DNA of 19,800 nucleotides from Azospirillum sp. 47_25 (GTDB taxonomy: Bacteria; Pseudomonadota; Alphaproteobacteria; RF32; CAG-239), in contig MNTU01000030.1 of the NCBI GenBank assembly GCA_001917125.1, forward strand, positions 1-19,800, given 5' to 3'. Of the stretch, positions 6,932-13,331 are shown in pieces; positions within the stretch are counted from its first letter, which is position 1; each line of letters opens with the position of its first letter. The position numbers were made by a program, and so were the translations under genes. The notes beneath the pieces were generated by a model that was given only the letters and a program-made list of their open reading frames with translations, was not told where the DNA came from and did no database searches.

Positions 6932-8218
6932 ATGCGGGAAGACGATATGGATTATGAAGACGTGCTGCAGGAAGACGTTCTGCAAAAGGCTCACCAAAAG
7001 CTGAGCGAACTCAAAGCCGGTGTCTTGTTTATAAATCAGGTTGCCAAAAAAATACAGCTGGCGTTGTCTCTGGTGGAAGAAAAGCTGAACGAGGTTGACT
7101 TCGTGATATGGATTGCGCCTTCGGGATTTCTGTCCACGCGTTCCTATATGAACGAAATCAAAAAGAACAACCGGACGTTCCGTCACCGGATGTACTATTA
7201 TTCGATAGAAAGCGTATCGATTTCGGATGAAAAATATCTGGAGTTGTATAATTTAATCCACAACTTTAAGATTTTCTGCGTGGTCGATGAAAGCATCACC
7301 ATAAAAAATACCGAGGCGGGACGGACGCAGCGCCTGCTGTCTCTGAGCTCAAAATTCAGTTACCGCTTAATATTGAGCAGTATTCCGTTGACACAAGGAT
7401 TAATTGATTTATATTCGCAGATAGAGTTTTTAGACACTAAAATCCTGCGGATGAACGAGAATCAATTCGGCCACATCTTCATGCCGTTCTGCTACAGCAA
7501 CTATCTGGTTATGAAACATTGGTCGCGTCCTGAAGACGAAGCCCGCCTGTTTGAGCTTGTCAAACCTTATGTTTTGGGGTTTGATTTCGGGGACAAATAC
7601 GAAATTACCCACAGGAACCATTATTTTGAACTGACACCGCAGGAAGAAAAAAGTTATAATGACGAAAAGAGTCTCTTTTTGCGGGACCGGGAGCAAGTTG
7701 CTTTTATGGATGTTGTCCAGAACTTCCAGCGGATGTACACCCTCTCGGAGAACAAGCTTGAAGCCTTGCGGAAACTGGTACACCAGATTTTGGAGCGCGG
7801 CGAAAAGGTTATTATTTATATTAAGTTTTTGGATGAAATTACCTTTTTTAAGGAAAGCCGGTTTTTTGGCGATGTTAAATTTGTCGAACTGACCGGAAAA
7901 TCTAATAAACGTAAAGCGATAAAAGAATTTGAGCGAAAAGCGGATATTATGTTTTGTACTTACGGCGTTGATAAGTTCGGGCTGGATATGCAGTTATGCA
8001 ATAATATTATATATTTTTCCCAAACTTTCGATTATAAATGTAAAGTACAGGGGCTGGACAGTGTCGTGAGCAAAGGAATCGCACGCAAAATAAATATTTA
8101 TGACTTTTGGGTAAAAACCAATTTGGAACAATTGATTAATGATAATTTGGAACGTAAAAAAAATGTTCTGTCAAATGTATGCCATATGATAACGAAAGAG
8201 GAGGCATTACGACTGTGA
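6932..8218 (+). CDS. Degenerate SNF2-like helicase/ATPase-fold protein
   Basis: A 428-residue protein laid out like a small phage-type SNF2 ATPase. The first RecA-like lobe has motif Ia VIWIAPSGFL (about 58-67), motif II VVDESITIKN (117-126) and motif III LILSSIPLTQGLIDLYSQ (146-163, compare LTGTPLxNxxxDLYxQ). The second lobe has EKVIIYIKFLDEI (about 291-303) and FGLDMQLCNNIIYFS (349-363). The key ATP residues are eroded: the Walker A position (about 30-42, GVLFINQVAKKIQ) has no GxGKT, and the motif VI region (about 371-386, KVQGLDSVVSKGIARKI) lacks the paired arginines. It may therefore bind nucleic acid or partners without full ATPase activity. The ATG at 6932 is chosen as the first in-frame start with an AGGGG about 13 bases upstream; the ATG at 6947 is possible. 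Its stop overlaps the next start by 4 bases, tying it to the ybdN homologue. Function unknown. Confidence 0.7.
   Translation: MREDDMDYEDVLQEDVLQKAHQKLSELKAGVLFINQVAKKIQLALSLVEEKLNEVDFVIWIAPSGFLSTRSYMNEIKKNNRTFRHRMYYYSIESVSISDEKYLELYNLIHNFKIFCVVDESITIKNTEAGRTQRLLSLSSKFSYRLILSSIPLTQGLIDLYSQIEFLDTKILRMNENQFGHIFMPFCYSNYLVMKHWSRPEDEARLFELVKPYVLGFDFGDKYEITHRNHYFELTPQEEKSYNDEKSLFLRDREQVAFMDVVQNFQRMYTLSENKLEALRKLVHQILERGEKVIIYIKFLDEITFFKESRFFGDVKFVELTGKSNKRKAIKEFERKADIMFCTYGVDKFGLDMQLCNNIIYFSQTFDYKCKVQGLDSVVSKGIARKINIYDFWVKTNLEQLINDNLERKKNVLSNVCHMITKEEALRL
8197..8204 (+). promoter_or_regulatory. Ribosome binding site that sets the ybdN-like start
   Basis: AGAGGAGG lies 10 bases before the GTG at 8215. 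The alternative in-frame ATG at 8179 has no recognisable site and would give a 40-base overlap with the upstream gene. The GTG start instead yields a GTGA 4-base overlap, the usual arrangement for coupled translation. Confidence 0.75.
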
Positions 8219-9516
8219 AGAAATATTTGGATATTAATGTTTATGAGGCAACTCAGGCTCGTTTAAAATATATCTTCGAGCATTTTGAGAATATCTATGT
8301 CTCTTTTTCCGGCGGTAAGGACAGCGGCCTGCTGTTGAATCTTGTCCTGGACTATAAACGCCGTCATAATATTCAAAAAAAAATCGGCGTCTTTCATCAG
8401 GATTTTGAGGCTCAGTATCAGACAACGACGGATTTTGTCACCCGTATGTTTGAAAACAATATAAACGATATCGAGCCTTATTGGGTTTGCATTCCGCAGG
8501 CTTCCCGCTGTGCCGTCAGCAACTACCAGATGTACTGGTACACCTGGGATCCCGACAAAAAGGCTGCCTGGGTGCGCCCGATGCCCAAACAGGATTATAT
8601 CATTAAGCTGGAAAATCATAACTTCGATTTTTACAAATACAAAATGCCGCAGGAAGACTTCTATGCGGAATTCGGAAAATGGTATGCCCGCCAGCATAAG
8701 GGAAAATCCATCTGCCTGCTGGGGATTCGCGCCGATGAATCCCTCAACCGTTACCGGGCTTACGCCAACTATAAAAAAACCAGCGTCGGCGAGGGCAAAT
8801 GGAACACCAAAATGGGTGAGAATTTTTATCACGCTTATCCGTTGTATGACTGGACAACCAAAGATGTATGGGTTGCCAACGGCAAGTTTGATTTTGATTA
8901 CAACCATATTTACGACCTCTTTTATAAGGCAGGTCTTTCCATTAACCAGATGCGTGTTGCCAGTCCGTATCATGAGAGCGCCAAAGATAGCCTGAACCTT
9001 TACCGCGTGCTTGAGCCCGATACCTGGATACGGGTTGTCGGCCGGGTTCAGGGGGCCAACTTCGGAGCCATCTACGGCAGCACCAAGGCATTGGGCGCCC
9101 GCAAGTTCACGTTGCCTCCGGGGCACACCTGGCGTTCCTATGTAAAGTTTTTGCTGGCAACCCTGCCGGAGAGCATCCGCCAGAATTATATCAATAAATT
9201 TAAAACATCCATTCGTTTTTGGTGGAAAAAAGGCGGCGTGGTCAACGAAGACGCGCTGAAAGAGCTGGAAGAATGCAATTATCCGATTCGCCGTAACGGT
9301 CCCAGCGGTTACAACAAAAGCCGCGACAAGATTCGTTTTCTCGGCACGCCGGATAACACCGATGATATAAAATCAACCATCGATATTCCGTCTTGGAAAC
9401 GAATGGCCGTATGCATTTTGAAAAACGATCACCTCTGCAAATATATGGGCTTTACCCAAACCAAAAAACAGGCGGAGCGTGAGCGCGAATTAATGGCGAA
9501 ATACAGAAACTTGTGA
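8215..9516 (+). CDS. ybdN: DUF3440 PAPS-reductase-like PP-loop protein (YbdN/IbrA family)
   Basis: A 433-residue PP-loop (adenine nucleotide alpha-hydrolase fold) protein. The ATP-pyrophosphatase motif SGGKDS is at residues 32-37, followed by HQDFEAQYQTT in the place where PAPS reductases bind the second nucleotide half, and LLGIRADESLNRYRAY about residues 165-180. The C-terminal half (GRVQGANFGAIYG, LPPGHTWRSYVKFLLATLPESIRQNY) is the DUF3440 extension found in E. coli YbdN and in IbrA, the immunoglobulin-binding-protein regulator. The chemistry of this family is unproven; the fold implies adenylation or sulfur-transfer-like chemistry on an unknown substrate. The GTG start at 8215 overlaps the previous stop, and a ParB-fold partner follows 10 bases downstream, matching the ybdN-ybdM pairing. 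Family call is secure, biochemical role is not. Confidence 0.9.
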   Translation: MKKYLDINVYEATQARLKYIFEHFENIYVSFSGGKDSGLLLNLVLDYKRRHNIQKKIGVFHQDFEAQYQTTTDFVTRMFENNINDIEPYWVCIPQASRCAVSNYQMYWYTWDPDKKAAWVRPMPKQDYIIKLENHNFDFYKYKMPQEDFYAEFGKWYARQHKGKSICLLGIRADESLNRYRAYANYKKTSVGEGKWNTKMGENFYHAYPLYDWTTKDVWVANGKFDFDYNHIYDLFYKAGLSINQMRVASPYHESAKDSLNLYRVLEPDTWIRVVGRVQGANFGAIYGSTKALGARKFTLPPGHTWRSYVKFLLATLPESIRQNYINKFKTSIRFWWKKGGVVNEDALKELEECNYPIRRNGPSGYNKSRDKIRFLGTPDNTDDIKSTIDIPSWKRMAVCILKNDHLCKYMGFTQTKKQAERERELMAKYRNL

Positions 9517-9526
9517 GGAAAGTATT

Positions 9527-10039
9527 ATGAGTGAATATAAAAGCCCTGTTTACAATGTTCAGGCGATTCCGGTCGAAAAAATCAAGGCCAACGACTACAA
9601 CCCTAACCGTGTTGCTCCTCCAGAAATGAAATTGCTGGAAATTTCTATCTGGGAAGACGGTTTCACCCAGCCGATTGTCTGCTACTATGACAAAGATAAG
9701 GATGAGTACATCGTTGTGGACGGTTTCCACCGTTTTACCACCATGTTGACCAGCCCGCGCATTTATGAGCGTGAAGGCGGCAAAATGCCGGTTGTCGTAA
9801 TTGACAAACCTTTGGGCGACCGGATGGCTTCAACCATTCGTCACAACCGCGCCCGCGGCAGCCATAACGTTGACCTGATGAGCAACATCGTGGCCGAGCT
9901 GCTGGAAATGGGCAAAAGCGATGCCTGGATTTGCCGCAACATCGGCATGTCTGCCGATGAGGTGCTGCGCTTAAAGCAGATTACCGGTCTGGCCTCTCTG
10001 TTCAAGGACGAAGAATTTTCCCGCAGCTGGGAAGTCTGA
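9527..10039 (+). CDS. ybdM: ParB/sulfiredoxin-fold protein (YbdM/IbrB family)
   Basis: A 170-residue protein with a single ParB-like domain: VEKIKANDYNPNRV (about 16-29), LLEISIWEDGFTQPIVCYY (36-54), YIVVDGFHRF (61-70, the DGxHR motif of the ParB/Srx fold) and STIRHNRARGSH (102-113). A short helical tail follows, including a helix-turn-helix-like stretch MGKSDAWICRNIGMSADEVLRLKQITGL. This is the arrangement of E. coli YbdM and IbrB, the obligate partner of IbrA. ParB-fold domains bind DNA or nucleotides, and some are nucleases or CTPases; which applies here cannot be read from the sequence. A ribosome site GAGGA directly after the ybdN-like stop shows co-translation in one operon. It is not chromosome-partition ParB: it is too short, and no parA or parS context is present. 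Confidence 0.87.
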   Translation: MSEYKSPVYNVQAIPVEKIKANDYNPNRVAPPEMKLLEISIWEDGFTQPIVCYYDKDKDEYIVVDGFHRFTTMLTSPRIYEREGGKMPVVVIDKPLGDRMASTIRHNRARGSHNVDLMSNIVAELLEMGKSDAWICRNIGMSADEVLRLKQITGLASLFKDEEFSRSWEV

Positions 10040-10089
10040 TTATTAATCATACCGCGGCCTGATATTGCCGAATGCAAGAAAGACTGCTG

Positions 10090-10107
10090 AGTCGGCGTTA
10101 GCCGGCT
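10090..10107 (+). other. Hairpin in the gap before the LysR gene
   Basis: AGTCGGC and GCCGGCT can pair (7 pairs with one G-T wobble) around the tetraloop GTTA, 13 bases before the LysR-type start codon and just upstream of its GAGGG ribosome site. There is no T-run, so it is not an intrinsic terminator. It could slow translation of the regulator or be a chance structure. Confidence 0.35.
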
Positions 10108-10120
10108 GTTGTGAGGGACG

Positions 10121-11008
10121 ATGATAACCAAAAAAGACATCGCAAAGCTGGAAGGCTTGCTAATGCTGGTTGCTGTTTCGGAAAATAACAGCAAGAAAAA
10201 AGTTGCCGAAGCCCTGAACCTCTCCGTTGATACCCTCAATAAATATATCAGCGATTTGGAAAAGGAGCTTGGAACCAAGCTGGTAACCAGCAACGGCCGC
10301 GGCAGTGTCCTTACTTATGAGGCTCAGAACATTATCAATCTGGGGTTTGACATCAAAAAGGTTGTTCGCAGCGTAGATACCCTTGCTTCTCATAAGGATG
10401 CTCTGTCGGGAACCATCCGTGTCGGTATTCCGTTGGCAGTTTCAGCCGCGTTGCCGAGTGACAGCATCAGCACTTTCTGGGAAGAATACCCGAATATCCG
10501 CATTGATGCGATTTCTAACTACGAGCCGCCGAATTTCAATGTGCTCGACGTCGATTTGGGCTTTACCTTTGAGCCGCCGACCGGTTCCGACCTGGTTATC
10601 GTTGCCAGCCGGAATGTAAAGTACGGTTTTATGGCCACACCCGAATATCTGAAAAAACACGGCGAACCGAAGAGCATTGAGGACTTGATTGCCAACCACC
10701 GTGTCTGCGGCAAATTCGGGCATTACCATTATTTGAAAGTGTGGAAAGATATTATGGCGCGTTCTCCCCGCGTTTGCTTTTCCTCCAACTCCAATTTTTC
10801 GGTTATTAAAATTTTGCGTGCCGGCGGAGGCATAGGGGTTCTGCCGCTGCAATATGCCAATGACGGAGGCCTCCGCCTGTTGACGGAGATTAAGGAGACG
10901 CCGGAAGTAACTTTTTATCTGGTGGCGCACCGTCTGACCAAAGATATTCCGAAAATTCGTGTCGTTATCGACTGCTATCGCAAAATTATGATGAGTTCTT
11001 GGGATTAA
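10121..11008 (+). CDS. LysR-type transcriptional regulator (YbdO-like by context)
   Basis: A 295-residue LysR-family regulator. The winged helix-turn-helix occupies about residues 8-66 (KLEGLLMLVAVSENNSKKKVAEALNLSVDTLNKYISDLEKELGTKLV), with the recognition helix around LSVDTLNKYISDLEKELG. The effector-binding part begins with GTIRVGIPLAVSAALPSDSISTFWEEYPNIRID near residue 97 and contains YGFMATPEYLKKHGEPKSIEDL and GGIGVLPLQYA, all usual LysR landmarks. It follows the YbdN/YbdM pair by 81 bases, on the same strand. E. coli K-12 has the LysR gene ybdO next to ybdN and ybdM, so this is probably the equivalent regulator, although here it is downstream. The inducer is unknown. The ATG has GAGGG just upstream. 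Confidence 0.88.
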   Translation: MITKKDIAKLEGLLMLVAVSENNSKKKVAEALNLSVDTLNKYISDLEKELGTKLVTSNGRGSVLTYEAQNIINLGFDIKKVVRSVDTLASHKDALSGTIRVGIPLAVSAALPSDSISTFWEEYPNIRIDAISNYEPPNFNVLDVDLGFTFEPPTGSDLVIVASRNVKYGFMATPEYLKKHGEPKSIEDLIANHRVCGKFGHYHYLKVWKDIMARSPRVCFSSNSNFSVIKILRAGGGIGVLPLQYANDGGLRLLTEIKETPEVTFYLVAHRLTKDIPKIRVVIDCYRKIMMSSWD

Positions 11009-11013
11009 ATGTT

Positions 11014-11051
11014 TCATACCGTAACCTGCTGCAAGACAGGTTACGGTATGA
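11014..11051. terminator. Long perfect inverted repeat between convergent genes
   Basis: CATACCGTAACCTG and its exact complement CAGGTTACGGTATG flank the 8-base loop CTGCAAGA; one further T-A pair makes a 15-bp stem. It lies in the 48 bases between the stops of the LysR gene and mnmA. No clear T-run follows on either strand, so it is an atypical terminator. It may block read-through by its stability or protect both 3' ends. Confidence 0.6.
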
Positions 11052-11056
11052 GAAGT

Positions 11057-12133
11057 TTAAAAGACCGATTGGATGAAACCGCCGCCCAAAACCGTTCCGT
11101 CTCGATAAAAAACAACGGATTGACCGGGCGTTAAAGCTTTTTGCAAATCTTCAAATTCAACTTTGAAACAATCGTTCTCTTCCGGGGTCACCGTAACCCG
11201 GACCGGTTTCTGCGATGAACGGATTTTGGCTTCGCAGTGTAAAGCCGTTTCCGGTGCTGAAATTGAAATCCAGTTCATCCGTCCGGCAATCAGTCCTTGC
11301 TGCATTGTCTCGTCGGCAAAGCCCAGCACGACTTCATTGGTTTCCGGATGCAGGGCAATAACATACAACGGTTTTTCCGCGGCAATACCCATACCGCGGC
11401 GCTGCCCGATGGTAAAGTTCCAGAAACCCTGATGCTGTCCAAGGATTTTTCCTTCGCTGTTGACAAAGTTTCCGCTTCTCGGCGCTTCCTGAATAATATC
11501 ATTGATATCGCCGGTATAAAAGTCCTGGCTGTCCGGTTTGTCACAGACTTCGAGCCCGGCTTCCTTGGCCAGTTCTCTGATTTCCGCTTTGGTGTAACTG
11601 CCGAGCGGCAGCATAATGCCGGCCAGTTGTTCCTGAGACAGACGATAAAGAAAATAAGCCTGGTCTTTACGCGGATCTTTGCCGCAAAGAAGCTGATAAC
11701 GTCCGTTTTCCTGATTAAAACGGACACCGGCATAGTGCCCGGTCGCAAACTTGTCAAATTCTATTCCGGCCGCTCGGGCGGCAAGAGGCAGGGCTGAAAA
11801 TTTGATTGTCGCATTGCATAAAACGCAGGGATTCGGCGTTCGTCCGGCCAGATATTCGGCTTTGAAGTTGGAAAGCACGATTTTTTTATATTCCGCTGTG
11901 CAGTCGATAACATGATAAGGAATATCCAGCTTTTGGCAGACTTTCCGGGCAGCGGCAATGTCCTCTTCCTCATGCGGGCTGAAACAGCCTTCTTTCCCAG
12001 TCATATTCTTAAAATTTTGTGCTTTGTCCCAAATGGACATTGTGGCGCCGATAACGTCATATCCGGCTTTTTTCAATAACAGAGCCGCCGCGGAAGAATC
12101 AACGCCGCCGCTCATGCCGACAAGTATTTTCAT
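11057..12133 (-). CDS. mnmA: tRNA 2-thiouridylase MnmA, divergent subtype
   Basis: MnmA adenylates U34 of Glu, Gln and Lys tRNAs and replaces its oxygen with sulfur. The PP-loop SGGVDSS is at residues 8-14. AGRTPNPCVLCNATIKF (about 96-112) carries the first catalytic cysteine (C106) as part of a CxxC. GHYAGVRF, DQAYFLYRLSQEQL, GQHQGFWNFTIGQRRGMGI and the barrel end ALTPGQSVVFYRDGTVLGGGFI are standard MnmA parts. The second catalytic cysteine, in STGICFIG of E. coli, is not there: the matching stretch is DSQDFYTGD (201-209), with Tyr at that place; C197 lies a few residues before. Residues 37-57 (AQNFKNMTGKEGCFSPHEEED) add another cysteine. At 358 residues the length is normal. A GAGGG site precedes the ATG. 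It may be a variant enzyme using an iron-sulfur cluster or a different sulfur path. Confidence 0.85.
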   Translation of the reverse strand: MKILVGMSGGVDSSAAALLLKKAGYDVIGATMSIWDKAQNFKNMTGKEGCFSPHEEEDIAAARKVCQKLDIPYHVIDCTAEYKKIVLSNFKAEYLAGRTPNPCVLCNATIKFSALPLAARAAGIEFDKFATGHYAGVRFNQENGRYQLLCGKDPRKDQAYFLYRLSQEQLAGIMLPLGSYTKAEIRELAKEAGLEVCDKPDSQDFYTGDINDIIQEAPRSGNFVNSEGKILGQHQGFWNFTIGQRRGMGIAAEKPLYVIALHPETNEVVLGFADETMQQGLIAGRMNWISISAPETALHCEAKIRSSQKPVRVTVTPEENDCFKVEFEDLQKALTPGQSVVFYRDGTVLGGGFIQSVF

Positions 12134-12169
12134 TTTTCCCTCTTAGTGAATTAAGTTGTAACATTCACC

Positions 12170-12205
12170 AAAGAAATTTAAAAATTCAAAGTTTTTAATT
12201 TCTTT
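12170..12205. repeat. AT-rich inverted repeat in the mnmA/prs divergent intergenic region
   Basis: AAAGAAATTTAAAAA at 12170-12184 and TTTTTAATTTCTTT at 12192-12205 pair over 14 positions with one bulged T, around a 7-base loop. The 178-base region (12134-12311) between the divergent mnmA and PRPP synthetase genes is very AT-rich and must hold both promoters. No convincing -35/-10 pair with proper spacing was found: TTGACC at 12204 lacks a partner at 16-18 bases. The repeat may be an operator or a structural promoter element. Confidence 0.4.
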
Positions 12206-12311
12206 GACCGGCTCACTATAAAGGAAAACAAACGAAATATAAAGAATTATTATTATCTGAAAATTAAAGATTATATGTTTAACTGTCCGAACAGATAACC
12301 GGAGGAAAACC

Positions 12312-13250
12312 ATGCCTGTCAAAGCCAATATTTTCAGTTCCCGGCCTTATGCCTTTCTGGCGGAAAAAATAGCCGCGGCTCCGTCGGAAATCGATTTCCG
12401 CCTCGGCAAAATCGAGCACACCCGCTTTCCTGACGGGGAAAACTATTACCGTCTCCTTGAAGCACGGGAGATACGCAACAGTCCGGCCGTCTATGTCGCC
12501 GGAACCGTCAGCGATGCCGCGGTGATGGAGATGTATAATATATGCAGCGCTTTGGTTATGGAACAATGCTCTTCGCTGCATATCGTCATTCCTTATTTCG
12601 GCTATTCGACCATGGAGCGGGCTTCCCGGCGCGGCGAAGTCGTCATAGCCAAAAATATTGCCCGTCTGCTGAGTTCTTTGCCGACTTCTGCCCGCGGAAA
12701 TTTCGTGTATATGGTCGATTTGCATTCACTCGGCACCCAATATTACTTTGAAGGTTCCATCCGTCCGATTCATCTGACCGCCGAACCTTTGATAAGACAG
12801 ATGATTGCCGATGTCGGTGAAAACCCGGTTCTGGCTACGGCCGACATGGGGCGGGCAAAATGGGTGCAGAAAATGAGCGGCCGTCTGGGGCTGGACAGCG
12901 CTTATATTATGAAACAGCGTCTTTCCGGCGAGCAGACGGAGGTTGTTGCCTTGAATGCCAACGTATCCGGACGCCGGGTGGTTATATATGACGATATGAT
13001 CCGTTCGGGAGAATCCGTTATTCAGGCAGCCCGGGCTTATGATGCCGCCGGTGCGCGTGAAATCCACATATTGGCAACCCACGGCGTTTTTGTTGACGGA
13101 GCCGTCGAACGGTTGAAAGGCAGCGGCTTGTTCAAAAGCCTTCGCTGTACCAATACCCATGTCAACGCCTGCCGGTTTGCGGCGGACGATTTTGTGAAGG
13201 TTTATGACATAACGCCTGTTTTGGCTGCCGGGCTGGAGATATCCAATTAA
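12312..13250 (+). CDS. prs: Ribose-phosphate pyrophosphokinase (PRPP synthetase), class II-like
   Basis: PRPP synthetase moves a pyrophosphate from ATP to ribose 5-phosphate, giving PRPP for nucleotides, His, Trp and NAD. The PRPP-binding loop VVIYDDMIRSGES (213-225) and the two-domain layout fit, with FPDGENYYRL (39-48), IPYFGY (93-98) and DLHSLG (126-131). It diverges from the usual bacterial enzyme: ERASRRGE replaces the DRR-type ATP loop, and TADMGRAKWVQKM replaces the PDxGG motif. SLPTSARGNFVYMVDLHSLGTQYYFEGSIRP resembles the plant cytosolic class II enzymes (PTS-GG, D-IHALQ-RFYF). Class II enzymes need no phosphate and are not inhibited by ADP, which would change control here. At 312 residues it is complete. 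GGAGG precedes the ATG. Whether it is the cell's only PRPP synthetase is not shown; a paralogue with another role is possible. Confidence 0.8.
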   Translation: MPVKANIFSSRPYAFLAEKIAAAPSEIDFRLGKIEHTRFPDGENYYRLLEAREIRNSPAVYVAGTVSDAAVMEMYNICSALVMEQCSSLHIVIPYFGYSTMERASRRGEVVIAKNIARLLSSLPTSARGNFVYMVDLHSLGTQYYFEGSIRPIHLTAEPLIRQMIADVGENPVLATADMGRAKWVQKMSGRLGLDSAYIMKQRLSGEQTEVVALNANVSGRRVVIYDDMIRSGESVIQAARAYDAAGAREIHILATHGVFVDGAVERLKGSGLFKSLRCTNTHVNACRFAADDFVKVYDITPVLAAGLEISN

Positions 13251-13331
13251 TAATAGATATTTGATTATTTCCGCTTGCCAAAAGGCGGCATTCTGTTCTA
13301 TGTTGGGAATAACTTTAATATCACAACTGAG

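Noticed and set aside
8179..8214. Longer ybdN-like start at ATG 8179
   Set aside because: No ribosome site upstream and a 40-base overlap with the SNF2-like gene; the GTG at 8215 has AGAGGAGG at proper distance.
8263..9126. 287-residue open frame on the minus strand
   Set aside because: Antisense to the DUF3440 gene, which has clear motifs along its whole length; no family signature on the minus strand.
9527..10039. Chromosome-partition ParB
   Set aside because: Only one short ParB-fold domain with a DGFHR motif, no parA neighbour and no parS-like site; fits YbdM/IbrB better.
13271..13288. Small GC hairpin between the PRPP synthetase and exporter genes
   Set aside because: Only about four stable pairs and no T-run; too weak to call a terminator.
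13275..13331. TTG start extending the MsbA-like exporter by 19 residues
   Set aside because: Rare start codon with no ribosome site; the added residues do not resemble the family's N-terminus.
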